From an uncultured Erysipelotrichaceae bacterium (GTDB lineage Bacteria; Bacillota_I; Bacilli_A; Erysipelotrichales; Erysipelotrichaceae): a DNA stretch of 33,018 nucleotides. The stretch is taken from assembly GCA_905201565.1 (NCBI GenBank), contig CAJKOS010000006.1:1-33018 (forward strand), given 5' to 3'. Of this stretch, positions 1 through 7,413 are shown piece by piece; position 1 is the stretch's first letter; each line of letters begins with the position of its first letter. A program made the translations under genes and the position numbers. The notes under the pieces are model-generated. The model had not been told where the DNA came from, did not search any database, and worked only from the letters and a program-made list of their open reading frames with translations.

Positions 1-618
1 GGCAGAAAGCAGAAGAGATTCTCCACATTCAACGTTGAAAAGGGAACTCCTGGTTTCACATTCGGTACAAAGGAAAAGAAGATGGGTATCCGCGGTTCTG
101 CAACATATGAACTGATCTTCCAGGATTGCCGCATTCCTAAGGACAACCTGCTCGGTGTGCGCGGTAAGGGTTTCGCCAATGCTATGCATACACTCGATGG
201 TGGTCGTATCGGTATCGCTGCTCAGGCTCTTGGTCTTGCAGAAGGTGCTCTTGAACGTACAATCGCTTATGTCAAGGAGAGAAAGCAGTTCGGCAGACCA
301 ATTTCTGCATTCCAGAATACACAGTTCCAGCTTGCTAACATGGCTACACAGGTTGAAGCAGCCAAGCTTCTTGTTTACCGTGCAGCAGAAGCTAAGAAGA
401 ACCAGTCCAGATATTCTGTTGAAGCAGCTGAAGCCAAGCTTTTCGCAGCTGAAACAGCAATGGATGTCACAACAAAGTGCGTACAGCTCCTCGGTGGTTA
501 TGGCTACATCAGGGAATATGAAGTTGAACGTATGATGAGAGACGCAAAGATTACAGAAATCTATGAAGGTACTTCTGAAGTACAGAGAATGGTAATTTCT
601 GGCGATCTTTTGAAATAA
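1..618 (+). CDS. bcd: Butyryl-CoA dehydrogenase, C-terminal part (5' end outside window)
   Basis: The frame is open from the first base, so the gene begins upstream of the window; about 205 residues are visible. It belongs to the acyl-CoA dehydrogenase family, FAD enzymes that reduce crotonyl-CoA to butyryl-CoA in the butyrate pathway. Seen: the mid-domain stretch GIRGSATYEL, the C-terminal helical domain with GGRIGIAAQALG and RKQFGRPIS, the FAD-binding QLLGGYGYIREY, and IYEGTSEVQR near the end. The glutamate of YEGT is the catalytic base in this family. etfB follows after 20 nt with a strong AGGAGG site, so the dehydrogenase and its electron-transfer flavoprotein are one operon, as in Bcd-Etf bifurcating complexes of clostridia. 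Codon use is strongly biased (AAG for Lys), fitting high expression. The butyryl substrate is inferred from etfBA and ptb-buk. Confidence 0.93.
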   Translation, partial: GRKQKRFSTFNVEKGTPGFTFGTKEKKMGIRGSATYELIFQDCRIPKDNLLGVRGKGFANAMHTLDGGRIGIAAQALGLAEGALERTIAYVKERKQFGRPISAFQNTQFQLANMATQVEAAKLLVYRAAEAKKNQSRYSVEAAEAKLFAAETAMDVTTKCVQLLGGYGYIREYEVERMMRDAKITEIYEGTSEVQRMVISGDLLK

Positions 619-638
619 ACAGGAGGAGATTGGAATAA

Positions 639-1427
639 ATGAAAATCGTAGTTTGCATTAAGCAGGTTCCGGATACAGCCGGAGGCGTTAAGTTCAAACC
701 GGACGGAACACTCGACAGAGGCGCAATGCTTGCGATCATGAATCCTGATGATAAGGCAGCTCTTGAAGCAGCTCTTGAAATCAAGGACAAGGATCCTGAA
801 AACGTAAATGTAACAGTCATTACCATGGGTGTTCCGAAGGCTGAAGAAGTGCTTCGTGAAGCTATGGCTATGGGTGCTGATGACGGACTTCTCGTCACAG
901 ACAGAGTTCTCGGTGGTGCGGATACATGGGCTACATCTTCCACAATTGCAGGTGCACTCAAGAATATGGAATATGACATGATCTTCGCTGGTCGTCAGGC
1001 TATCGATGGTGATACAGCACAGGTTGGTCCACAGATCGCTGAACACCTTGGCATTCCTTGTGTTTCCTATGCCCGTGACGTACAGGTTGAAGGCAACACT
1101 GTTACAGTCAAGAGACAGTTCGATGATGGTTATATGATTGTCAAGACAGAAACGCCTTGCCTGATTACATGCCTTTCTGAACTCAACACACCTCGTTATA
1201 TGACACCTGGTGGAATCTTCGATGCTTATGCAAAGGACATCACTGTCTGGGGCAGAGCACAGCTCGATGTAGCAGATGACGACATCGGTCTTGCTGGTTC
1301 TCCGACAATGATTGCGAAGGCTTCCGATAAGGTTGCCAAGGGCAAGGGAACTGTTGTTACACCAGATTCCCCAACTGAAGCTGCAGATTACATTGTCAAT
1401 GTACTCGATGAAAAGCACGTTATCTAA
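639..1427 (+). CDS. etfB: Electron transfer flavoprotein beta subunit
   Basis: This 262-residue protein is the small subunit of EtfAB, which passes electrons from NADH to butyryl-CoA dehydrogenase and, in bifurcating complexes, to ferredoxin. It opens with MKIVVCIKQVPDT, the typical EtfB N-terminus, and carries the nucleotide-site stretches NPDDKAALEAAL, AMGADDGLLVTD and AGRQAIDGDTAQVGPQ. Length matches the family. The ATG follows AGGAGGAGA with a suitable gap. It lies between bcd and etfA with gaps of about 20 nt, so the three are almost certainly co-transcribed. Codon bias is as strong as in bcd. Confidence 0.96.
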   Translation: MKIVVCIKQVPDTAGGVKFKPDGTLDRGAMLAIMNPDDKAALEAALEIKDKDPENVNVTVITMGVPKAEEVLREAMAMGADDGLLVTDRVLGGADTWATSSTIAGALKNMEYDMIFAGRQAIDGDTAQVGPQIAEHLGIPCVSYARDVQVEGNTVTVKRQFDDGYMIVKTETPCLITCLSELNTPRYMTPGGIFDAYAKDITVWGRAQLDVADDDIGLAGSPTMIAKASDKVAKGKGTVVTPDSPTEAADYIVNVLDEKHVI

Positions 1428-1447
1428 GGAACAAAGGAGAACAACAG

Positions 1448-2506
1448 ATGATTAAGAAGAATCTCGAAGAATATAAGGGCACTGCGATTTATGCCCAGCA
1501 GGTCGATGGCAAGCTTTCTCCAATTGCTTTGGAACTTCTTGGCAAGGCAAGAGATCTTGCAAACGATCTGGATGACAAGACTGTAACAGCAGTTCTTATT
1601 GGCTACCAGGTTGGTGGTCTTGTTGATGAACTTGCTGCATATGGTGCAGATAAGGTTGTTGTCATCGATGATCCTGAACTGAAGGATTACCGTACTGAAC
1701 CATATACACAGGCACTGGCTGGTTACATTAATGAATTCAAGCCTGAAATCGTTCTTGTTGGTGCTACAGCTATTGGTAGAGACCTTGGTCCGAGAACTTC
1801 CGCAAGAGTACAGACTGGTCTTACAGCTGACTGCACAAAGCTTGAAATTGGTGATTTCCCACTTACACCGGTACCTGGCAAGGAACAGAAGCATAAGCAG
1901 CTTCTCATGACACGTCCTGCATTTGGCGGTAATACTATTGCTACTATTGCCTGCCCGAATAACCGTCCTCAGATGGCTACAGTTCGTCCGGGTGTCATGC
2001 AGAAGATCACTCCGGTTGAAGGCGCTAAGGCAGAAGTTATTAACTGGAAGGCACCTCTTGAAAAGAACAACTGCTATGTAGAAATCGAAAAGGTTGTCAA
2101 GGAAGTTTCCTCTGTTGCGGATATTTCCGAAGCAAAGATTCTTGTTTCCGGTGGCCGTGGCGTAGGTTCTGCTGAAAACTTCAAGCTCCTCGATGATCTT
2201 GCTGAAGCTGTTGGTGGTGTTGTTTCCTGCTCCAGAGCTGTTGTTGATAACGGCTGGAAGCCAAAGGAACTGCAGGTTGGTCAGACAGGTAAGACAGTCA
2301 GACCTCATGTTTACTTCGCAATTGGTATTTCCGGTGCGATCCAGCATGTTGCAGGTATGGAAGACTCTGATATTATCATCGCTATCAACAAGGATGAAAA
2401 TGCACCGATCTTCGATGTTGCTGACTATGGTATTGTAGGTGATCTGAACAAGATCGTTCCACTGCTCACAGAAAAGCTCAAGGCTGCTGTTGCTGCAAAG
2501 AAATAA
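1448..2506 (+). CDS. etfA: Electron transfer flavoprotein alpha subunit
   Basis: This 352-residue protein is the large, FAD-carrying subunit of EtfAB. The N-terminal ETF domain spans roughly residues 1-200; the C-terminal FAD-binding domain spans about 228-340, with LVSGGRGVGSAENF (232-245), SRAVVDNGW (262-270), VGQTGKTVRPHVYFAIGISG (277-296) and AINKDENAPIF (312-322), all standard EtfA signatures. The ATG at 1448 is preceded by AAGGAG. It is the last gene of bcd-etfBA and is followed 9 nt later by a strong terminator. No N-terminal ferredoxin domain is present. Confidence 0.96.
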   Translation: MIKKNLEEYKGTAIYAQQVDGKLSPIALELLGKARDLANDLDDKTVTAVLIGYQVGGLVDELAAYGADKVVVIDDPELKDYRTEPYTQALAGYINEFKPEIVLVGATAIGRDLGPRTSARVQTGLTADCTKLEIGDFPLTPVPGKEQKHKQLLMTRPAFGGNTIATIACPNNRPQMATVRPGVMQKITPVEGAKAEVINWKAPLEKNNCYVEIEKVVKEVSSVADISEAKILVSGGRGVGSAENFKLLDDLAEAVGGVVSCSRAVVDNGWKPKELQVGQTGKTVRPHVYFAIGISGAIQHVAGMEDSDIIIAINKDENAPIFDVADYGIVGDLNKIVPLLTEKLKAAVAAKK

Positions 2507-2515
2507 GCATAAACG

Positions 2516-2546
2516 AATCAGTCTCCATTTGGAGGCTGATTTTTTT
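2516..2546 (+). terminator. Rho-independent terminator of the bcd-etfBA operon
   Basis: An 11-bp stem (2516-2526 with 2531-2541, one G-T pair, four-base loop ATTT) runs directly into seven T residues at 2540-2546. It starts 9 nt after the etfA stop. Confidence 0.9.
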
Positions 2547-2547
2547 G

Positions 2548-2556
2548 TGCTATATT
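2548..2556 (+). promoter_or_regulatory. Extended -10 promoter for the lipoprotein-folA pair
   Basis: TGCTATATT is an extended -10 element (TGn plus a TATAAT-like hexamer) directly after the etfA terminator and 18 nt before the lipoprotein ATG. No good -35 box is seen, as is usual for extended -10 promoters. The predicted start near 2563 leaves a leader of about 12 nt holding the GAGGTGAG ribosome site. Confidence 0.5.
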
Positions 2557-2574
2557 GTAGTTGAGGTGAGCAGT

Positions 2575-3018
2575 ATGAAAACTCCATTGGTATGTTTATT
2601 ATTATTGACTGGCTGTACAACAGTTGTCACTGAACCTTCGTCTACTCCAACTCCCACTGCAGAAACCATAAATGTGCAAGAGGAATTTGCATTACACTTT
2701 CCTGAAGAAAGTATAGTTGCACTGGCTGAGGGAGATGAAGAAAGCTCTTTTGAAGTTGCTATTTTGTCACAAATGCCCACAGGCTATAGCAATCATCTTC
2801 ATGTGATGGATGAAGATGGTAAATTCCAGTCTGTTTCAATTGGTGATAAAGCACATTATTCTTCGGAAGATGGCTTTACTGTCAAAGGAAATACGATCAC
2901 CTTTACCCTGTATTTTGAAGATGAAGAAGGAGTATGGGGACCGGTAAAGACTGAAATTGAAGCGGTATTGGATGGACGGAACATCCATTGGAAGAATGTA
3001 CAAGAGATCAGACAATGA
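2575..3018 (+). CDS. Small predicted lipoprotein of unknown function
   Basis: A 147-residue protein starting at the ATG preceded by GAGGTGAG; a TTG 30 nt upstream is in frame but lies in the terminator T-run. The N-terminus is a very short lipoprotein signal (MKTPLVCLLLLTGC) with lipobox LLTGC and the modified cysteine at residue 14, followed by a Thr/Pro/Ser-rich linker (about 15-33) and an acidic, beta-rich domain. It should sit on the outer face of the membrane. I do not recognise the domain. Its stop overlaps the folA start in ATGA, so the two are translationally coupled; this coupling to a cytoplasmic folate enzyme has no obvious functional reason. Confidence 0.8.
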   Translation: MKTPLVCLLLLTGCTTVVTEPSSTPTPTAETINVQEEFALHFPEESIVALAEGDEESSFEVAILSQMPTGYSNHLHVMDEDGKFQSVSIGDKAHYSSEDGFTVKGNTITFTLYFEDEEGVWGPVKTEIEAVLDGRNIHWKNVQEIRQ

Positions 3019-3506
3019 CAAAAATCTACATGATTGCGGCTGTGGATGAAGACTATGCCATCGGTTATGAAAATCATCTTCTTTTTCACTTGAAAGATGA
3101 TATGAAACAGTTCCGGGATAAGACATCTTTCAAATGTATCATCATGGGCAGAAAGACATTCGAGTCATTACCTGGTAGTAAACCCTTGCCAAAGAGACGA
3201 AATATAGTACTTTCCAAGACTTTGCAAAGCTATGAAGGTGTGGAAGTGTATGCCTGCCTTGATGATGTCATGCAGGCGATAGATGGGGAAGAGGAAGTAT
3301 GGGTGATTGGTGGAGAAAGTATATACAGGTTATTTCTGCCATATGCTGATGGGATTTATCTGACCCATATTCACCAAAAGGCAATGCATGCGGATGCGTT
3401 CTTTCCAAGGCTGGATGATAGCTGGCATTGTTTAAGGCGTTTGGAAGACAGGAAAGAGGATGGAATTGTGTTTCATTATGCACAATATGAAAAAGGCACA
3501 CATTGA
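3015..3506 (+). CDS. folA: Dihydrofolate reductase
   Basis: A 163-residue enzyme that reduces dihydrofolate to tetrahydrofolate with NADPH. Family signatures in order: IAAVDEDYAIG (7-17), NHLLFHLKDDM (20-30) with the proton-donating acidic residue probably D29, the NADPH-binding IIMGRKTFESLP (42-53), and VWVIGGESIYRLFLPYADGIYLTHI (95-119; VIGGxxIY is diagnostic). Length is normal. The ATG overlaps the lipoprotein stop (ATGA), which fixes the start and explains the weak ribosome site. thyA is not adjacent. The stop codon lies in the loop of a hairpin shared with the convergent buk. Confidence 0.95.
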   Translation: MTKIYMIAAVDEDYAIGYENHLLFHLKDDMKQFRDKTSFKCIIMGRKTFESLPGSKPLPKRRNIVLSKTLQSYEGVEVYACLDDVMQAIDGEEEVWVIGGESIYRLFLPYADGIYLTHIHQKAMHADAFFPRLDDSWHCLRRLEDRKEDGIVFHYAQYEKGTH

Positions 3507-3516
3507 CGTGTGCCTT
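3490..3516. terminator. Bidirectional hairpin between convergent folA and buk
   Basis: Nine-bp stem AAGGCACAC/GTGTGCCTT (3493-3501 with 3508-3516). Read on the minus strand it is followed by five T (A's at 3490-3494) and starts 12 nt after the buk stop, so it is a good terminator for ptb-buk. Plus-strand T-richness is weaker. The folA stop lies in the loop. Confidence 0.75.
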
Positions 3517-3528
3517 GCTTTATAGTGT

Positions 3529-4608
3529 TTACTCTTCAACGTAAGTCTTGGCTTCTTCTTCACCCTTGAGTACACGGAGTGCACCAAGTGCAAGAGCGAC
3601 CATTTCTCTTTCACCAGGAATTGCGACAACTGGTGCGATCCAGTCTACATAGGAAGCGATGCCATCGACGACATCCTTGCCATGGGCAATACCACCAGTG
3701 AGGATGATGGAGTCAACCTTGCCATGAACAACAGCCGCAAGAGCTGCGATGTCCTTGGAGTGCTGGTAGATGAAAGCTTCCTTGATGAGCTTAGCCTTTT
3801 CATCGCCATTAGCGATCATCTTGTCGACTTCACGCATATCTGCTGTGCCAAGGTAAGCAACCATACCTGCATCACCAACTGCTCTCTTCATCATTGCATC
3901 AACTGTTGGATATTTGCCAGAGTAGCAGAGTCTGATCAGGTCACCGACTGGAACACCACCACTTCTTGTTGGGGAGAATGCGCCATCGCCATCAAGACCA
4001 TTGTACATATCGATGACTTTACCCTTATGGATGACGACTGTTGTGCATCCACCACCCATGTGGGCAACAACGCATGTGACATCTTCAAACTTTTTGCCTA
4101 CAGATTCTGCGTACTCTCTTGTGACAGCACGGATGTTGAGGGCATGGATGAGGGAACGTCTGGAGATATCCGGCATACCGGAGATTCTTGCGACATCCTG
4201 CAGTTCATCAACAGCTGTAGGGTCAACAATGTAGGAAGGAATGCCGAGCGGATCACCGATCTTCTTGGCAAGCAGACCACCGAGGTTAGCCGCATGGTCA
4301 CCATGCAGGGCAATGGTCAGGTCATGAACGATAGCATCGTTGACTGTATATGTACCTGCTTCAATTGGATGGAGGTAGCCGCCTCTGCCTACACAGGCAT
4401 CGAGGTTATTGAGGTAGTAGTTCTGTTCCTTGAGGTAGTCAAGGATAACGTGGTAACGGAAGTCGAGCTGATCAATTGTCTTTTCGAACTTTGCCATTTC
4501 ACTGGCAGGGTGGTCAAGTACTACTTCAGAGACCTTTTTGTCATCAGCGAAGAGGGCGATCTTTGTGGAAGTAGAACCTGGATTAATTGCGAGAATATTG
4601 TATGCCAT
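3529..4608 (-). CDS. buk: Butyrate kinase
   Basis: The protein (359 residues from the chosen start) converts butyryl phosphate and ADP to butyrate and ATP. It is an ASKHA-fold acetate/butyrate kinase: MAYNILAINPGSTSTK carries the N-terminal phosphate-binding signature, followed by GRGGYLHPIEAGTYTVND, HMGGGCTTVV, DGDGAFSPTRSGGVPVGDL and the C-terminal ILTGGIAHGKD. GGYLHPIEGG-like and SPTRSG motifs mark butyrate rather than acetate kinases. An in-frame ATG four codons upstream (4620) is close to a GA-rich stretch and would overlap ptb by 8 nt; 4608 was chosen because relatives begin two or three residues before the ILAINPGS strand. ptb lies immediately upstream, so translation is coupled either way. 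Confidence 0.93.
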   Translation of the reverse strand: MAYNILAINPGSTSTKIALFADDKKVSEVVLDHPASEMAKFEKTIDQLDFRYHVILDYLKEQNYYLNNLDACVGRGGYLHPIEAGTYTVNDAIVHDLTIALHGDHAANLGGLLAKKIGDPLGIPSYIVDPTAVDELQDVARISGMPDISRRSLIHALNIRAVTREYAESVGKKFEDVTCVVAHMGGGCTTVVIHKGKVIDMYNGLDGDGAFSPTRSGGVPVGDLIRLCYSGKYPTVDAMMKRAVGDAGMVAYLGTADMREVDKMIANGDEKAKLIKEAFIYQHSKDIAALAAVVHGKVDSIILTGGIAHGKDVVDGIASYVDWIAPVVAIPGEREMVALALGALRVLKGEEEAKTYVEE

Positions 4609-4612
4609 TAAT

Positions 4613-5539
4613 TTAACCATTCACTTTCTTCATATGTTCAGCAAGCATAGCCGCAAGAGCGATGCTGTAAACCTTTGTCTCCTTTGTATCGGAGCGGGAT
4701 GTGAGAATAACCGGTGCAGCTGTACCAACAAGTACATTACCGTTTTTGATACCTGGAACCATGTGAACAATTGTCTTATAGACAAGGTTGCCGGCATGGA
4801 TATCCGGGAAGAGGAGGATGTCAGCTTTAGCTGCTGCAGGGCGGTTCTCTGCACCTTTTTCAATAGCTGCTTCTTCATAGAGGGCAATGTCAAGGGACAG
4901 TGGTCCATCGACTACACAGCCTGTAATTTCACCTGCTTCATTAGCCTTGCGAAGCTCTTCTGCATCAACGGTTGCCTGCATCTTCGGGTTGACAACTTCA
5001 ACTGCCGCAAGTGGAGCGACATGCGGGTTTGTAACACCACATGCATTTGCGACATCGACGTCATAACTGATGATGGCTTTCTTGTCTTCCAGTGTTGGAT
5101 ATGGAATGAAGGCAACATCTGATAAGAAGAGGAGTCTTTCAATACCAGGAATTTCAAATACCGCAACATGGGATAAAGGCTTGCCTGTACGCAGACCAAC
5201 TTCTTTGTTGAGGACGGACTTCAGGAAATCCTTTGTAGGAAGAAGTCCCTTCATGTACATATCGGCTTTACCATCATGCACAAGCTGTACGGCAGTAAGC
5301 GGTGCTGTTTTTTCATCTGTTTCATTGATGATGGTGAAGTGGGAGAGATCCATGCCAATTTCAGCGGCAATTTCACGAATCTTTGCTTCATCACCAACGA
5401 GGATGGAGTCCGCAATGCCTTTCTCGTATGCTTCATTGACAGCTTCAAGCACTGCCTTGTCATGTGCACATGCAACGGAGAGAGTTTTCTTGCTGCAGGT
5501 GGAGAGTCTCGATAAAAGTTCACTAAAGTTCTTAGCCAT
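4613..5539 (-). CDS. ptb: Phosphate butyryltransferase
   Basis: A 308-residue enzyme that exchanges CoA of butyryl-CoA for phosphate, feeding butyrate kinase. It is of the phosphate acetyl/butyryltransferase family; visible signatures include KGLLPTKDFLKSVLN, a SHVAVFEIPG segment, GPLSLDIALYEEAA, LLFPDIHAGNLVYK and GTAAPVILTSRSDT near the C-terminus. Length is usual for Ptb. The ATG is preceded by AAGGAGGATT about 10 nt upstream. It is first of two in ptb-buk, and together with bcd-etfBA it gives the last steps of fermentative butyrate formation. A perfect 16-bp palindrome 41 nt upstream may regulate it. Confidence 0.93.
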   Translation of the reverse strand: MAKNFSELLSRLSTCSKKTLSVACAHDKAVLEAVNEAYEKGIADSILVGDEAKIREIAAEIGMDLSHFTIINETDEKTAPLTAVQLVHDGKADMYMKGLLPTKDFLKSVLNKEVGLRTGKPLSHVAVFEIPGIERLLFLSDVAFIPYPTLEDKKAIISYDVDVANACGVTNPHVAPLAAVEVVNPKMQATVDAEELRKANEAGEITGCVVDGPLSLDIALYEEAAIEKGAENRPAAAKADILLFPDIHAGNLVYKTIVHMVPGIKNGNVLVGTAAPVILTSRSDTKETKVYSIALAAMLAEHMKKVNG

Positions 5540-5579
5540 AACGCTTCAGAATCCTCCTTTTGTTTACTTCTCAAACAGA

Positions 5580-5595
5580 AATATGTTAACATATT
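5580..5595. promoter_or_regulatory. Perfect 16-bp palindrome, candidate operator in the ptb/coaD divergent region
   Basis: AATATGTTAACATATT reads identically on both strands and lies between divergent ptb (minus) and coaD (plus). On the minus strand TTGAAT (5605-5610), a 17-bp gap and TAACAT (5582-5587) give a modest -35/-10 pair for ptb, so the palindrome would cover the -10. It does not match the Rex or CcpA consensus sites I know; the binding protein is unknown. Confidence 0.4.
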
Positions 5596-5657
5596 CACAT
5601 AGCGTATTCAAGGTACTGACCATAATACGCCGATGGAAATTGAAAGAAGGAAAATGC

Positions 5658-6164
5658 ATGAAAGCAGTTTATACAGGTACATTTGATCCCATTACAAACG
5701 GGCATCTCGATATCATTGAAAGGGCGAGCCACATGTTTGATGAAGTGACGGTACTTATCATGTCGAACCCTGCCAAACATTGCCTGTTTACAATGGAAGA
5801 AAGACGGGAAATGATTGAAAAAAGTCTTGCGTCTTTGCCAGATGTAAACAATGTATCAGTCCTTGTTGGTGAAGGGTTGACAGTGGAGATGGCACGCAAA
5901 CTTGGTGCGGTTGCCATTGTCCGTGGGATCCGTGCGGTATCGGATTATGAATATGAACTCAAGCAGGCAACTGCCAATATGAAGCTCAATGGCAATATTG
6001 AGACGATGCTCATGATTGCCCGTCCCGAGTATTCCTTCCTGTCTTCTTCGGTAGTCAAGGAAATTGCGGTCTATGGAGGAGATATTGAAGGTATGGTTCC
6101 TGATGTGATTATTGATGAGGTCAGGAAGAAGTTTGATGGAATGAAGAGGGAAGCTGTCAATTGA
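5658..6164 (+). CDS. coaD: Phosphopantetheine adenylyltransferase
   Basis: A 168-residue enzyme that adds AMP from ATP to 4'-phosphopantetheine, the penultimate step of coenzyme A synthesis. The nucleotidyltransferase signature YTGTFDPITNGHLDI (T/HxGH motif) is at residues 5-19, VRGIRAVSDYEYE follows, and SFLSSSVVKEIA corresponds to the ISSSxVRE motif. The start is the ATG after GAAAGAAGGA; an overlapping ATG four bases earlier is out of frame. The gene is divergent from ptb and is followed by its own terminator, so it is probably monocistronic. Confidence 0.96.
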   Translation: MKAVYTGTFDPITNGHLDIIERASHMFDEVTVLIMSNPAKHCLFTMEERREMIEKSLASLPDVNNVSVLVGEGLTVEMARKLGAVAIVRGIRAVSDYEYELKQATANMKLNGNIETMLMIARPEYSFLSSSVVKEIAVYGGDIEGMVPDVIIDEVRKKFDGMKREAVN

Positions 6165-6178
6165 CAGTTTCTTTTTTT
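6151..6178 (+). terminator. Rho-independent terminator of coaD overlapping its stop codon
   Basis: Eight-bp stem 6151-6158/6163-6170 (CTGTCAATTGACAG core) followed by C and seven T's at 6172-6178. The coaD stop is at 6162-6164, inside the hairpin. Confidence 0.88.
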
Positions 6179-6241
6179 GAAAGCAAATGAAATAATTTGC
6201 ATTAACAGTGAAAGAAAACTGTAAGAAACTCATGAAAGCTG

Positions 6242-6270
6242 TTGACATGGGCATTTTATTCAAGTATAGT
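6242..6270 (+). promoter_or_regulatory. Near-consensus sigma-A promoter of a small RNA
   Basis: TTGACA (6242-6247), exactly 17 bp, then TATAGT (6265-6270): perfect -35 and 5/6 -10, the best promoter in the window. The predicted start is near 6277. No ORF with a ribosome site follows before the terminator at 6397-6428. Confidence 0.8.
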
Positions 6271-6276
6271 ATGTGC

Positions 6277-6428
6277 ACAAAGACGGATGATTCCTCTTTG
6301 GCCGGTATAGTCACCGGTTATAATTCGATGCGTTATCTTTCGTTTTCTTTCCTTCCCAATAGCTAATCACTCCGAAAAATGCGCATCATGAAAAATAAGG
6401 ACTGATCATTCGCCGGTCAGTCCTTTTT
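6277..6428 (+). ncRNA. Candidate structured small RNA of about 150 nt, or attenuator-type leader
   Basis: Between the coaD terminator and the fruK promoter lies a full transcription unit without a protein gene: near-consensus promoter, about 150 nt and a strong terminator. Foldable elements seen: hairpin 6279-6299 (AAAGA/TCTTT plus GGA/TCC, TGAT loop), hairpin 6302-6317 (CCGGT/ACCGG), a long-range pair GATGCG (6327-6332) with CGCATC (6382-6387), then the terminator. CCGGT recurs in the terminator (6413-6417) and could pair with upstream ACCGG (6313-6317), an antiterminator-like option. I do not recognise 6S, SRP, tmRNA, T-box or a known riboswitch. Because fruK has its own promoter after the terminator, an independent RNA is favoured. 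The two tiny ORFs inside (starts 6287 and 6328) lack ribosome sites. Confidence 0.55.
6397..6428 (+). terminator. Rho-independent terminator of the candidate small RNA
   Basis: Eleven-bp stem AAGGACTGATC (6397-6407) with GGTCAGTCCTT (6415-6425), one G-T pair, seven-base loop, followed by T's to 6428. It lies 60 nt before fruK and about 230 nt after coaD, which has its own terminator. Confidence 0.88.
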
Positions 6429-6431
6429 CAA

Positions 6432-6461
6432 TTGAAAGAGAGACGTGAAACGCGGTAAAAT
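6432..6461 (+). promoter_or_regulatory. Promoter of the fruK-scrK-serCA-larA operon
   Basis: TTGAAA (6432-6437), 18 bp, TAAAAT (6456-6461), each 5/6 to consensus, directly after the small-RNA terminator. The start near 6468 gives a leader of about 20 nt containing GGAGGA. No CcpA site with correct spacing was found. Confidence 0.6.
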
Positions 6462-6488
6462 TAATGTAGCATACATGGAGGAATAATC

Positions 6489-7412
6489 ATGATTTTTACA
6501 ATTACATTCAACCCTTCAATCGATTACATCATACATGTCCCTTCTTTTGAAAGCGGTATCATCAACCGTACGGATGATGAAAAGATCCTGCCGGGTGGAA
6601 AGGGCATCAATGTGGCGACCGTGCTGACAAACTTTGGACACCAGTGCCTCGCACTTGGCTTTGGGGCTGGCAGTACCGGAAAGATGCTGCGCAGAGAACT
6701 TATGGCACGTGGCATTGAGGCTGACCTTGTAGAAGCAGAAAGCGGCTTTACCCGTATCAATGTCAAGATGAAAGGAAATCCGGAGACACAGATCAATGGC
6801 AGAGGACCTGTCATCTCGGAAAAGAATATGAATGATCTTTACAACCGGCTTTCCCGCCTGGCTCCAAATGATTTTGTGATCGTGAGTGGCAGCGTACCGG
6901 CATCTCTTGGCAAGACAACATATGCAAAGATCGGGTCGATTGTCGAAAAGAGCGGTGGTCACTTTGGGGTCGATGCGGAAGGTGACCTGTTGCTTGAGAC
7001 ACTGGACTACCATCCATTCCTCATCAAACCAAACCTTTTGGAACTGGAAGGTATTGCCAAAAAGAAACTGGAAAGCCAGGAAGATATTCTTTCTGCTGCA
7101 CAGGAGCTCAGAAAGCGTGGGGCATTGAATGTTCTTGTCTCCATGGGAGAAAATGGTGCACTTCTTGTGACACAGGATGGTGAAGCTTTTGTCTGCCGGG
7201 CACCGAAGGTAGATGTGATCAATACCGTTGGCTCTGGTGATGCCTCCGTTGCCGGCTTTATCAGCGGTTACCTTGAGACTAGGTCCATGACAAGGGCCCT
7301 GATGAAGGCTGTTGCTTCGGGCAGTGCATCTGCTGCAAGTGAGGAACTTGCCACAAAAGAAGGAACAGAAAGACTGATGGCTTCCATCCGTATTGAGAAA
7401 GCAGGGGCATAA
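6489..7412 (+). CDS. fruK: 1-phosphofructokinase (PfkB family)
   Basis: A 307-residue PfkB-family sugar kinase, most like FruK, which makes fructose 1,6-bisphosphate from fructose 1-phosphate and ATP. Seen: N-terminal MIFTITFNPSIDYIIHV typical of FruK/LacC, substrate motif LPGGKGINVA (34-43), an IKPNLLEL segment (179-186), and the C-terminal NTVGSGDASVAGF (245-257) with catalytic base D251 and the anion hole. Start ATG follows GGAGGA. Unlike typical fru operons, no fruR or PTS fructose transporter gene is adjacent; the next genes are another PfkB kinase and serine synthesis genes. LacC-like tagatose-6-phosphate kinase is the main alternative. Confidence 0.85.
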   Translation: MIFTITFNPSIDYIIHVPSFESGIINRTDDEKILPGGKGINVATVLTNFGHQCLALGFGAGSTGKMLRRELMARGIEADLVEAESGFTRINVKMKGNPETQINGRGPVISEKNMNDLYNRLSRLAPNDFVIVSGSVPASLGKTTYAKIGSIVEKSGGHFGVDAEGDLLLETLDYHPFLIKPNLLELEGIAKKKLESQEDILSAAQELRKRGALNVLVSMGENGALLVTQDGEAFVCRAPKVDVINTVGSGDASVAGFISGYLETRSMTRALMKAVASGSASAASEELATKEGTERLMASIRIEKAGA

Positions 7413-7413
7413 T

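Noticed and set aside
1424..2620. Long open frame of about 400 codons antisense to etfA
   Set aside because: It mirrors the biased codon use of etfA, has no family motifs and no ribosome site. Similar antisense frames over etfB, buk, fruK and serA were rejected for the same reason.
4609..4620. Upstream ATG as start of butyrate kinase
   Set aside because: Possible, but it adds four residues before the usual family N-terminus; kept as an alternative only.
5580..5595. Rex-type NADH-responsive operator
   Set aside because: The palindrome lacks the two spaced TTGTTAA-like halves expected for Rex.
6328..6366. Twelve-codon ORF in the candidate small RNA as a leader peptide
   Set aside because: No ribosome site, no run of diagnostic codons, and it lies within the long-range stem.
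6445..6460. CcpA-like site (TGAAACGCGG) in the fruK promoter
   Set aside because: One base short of the usual spacing between TGNAA and CG, and no matching right half.
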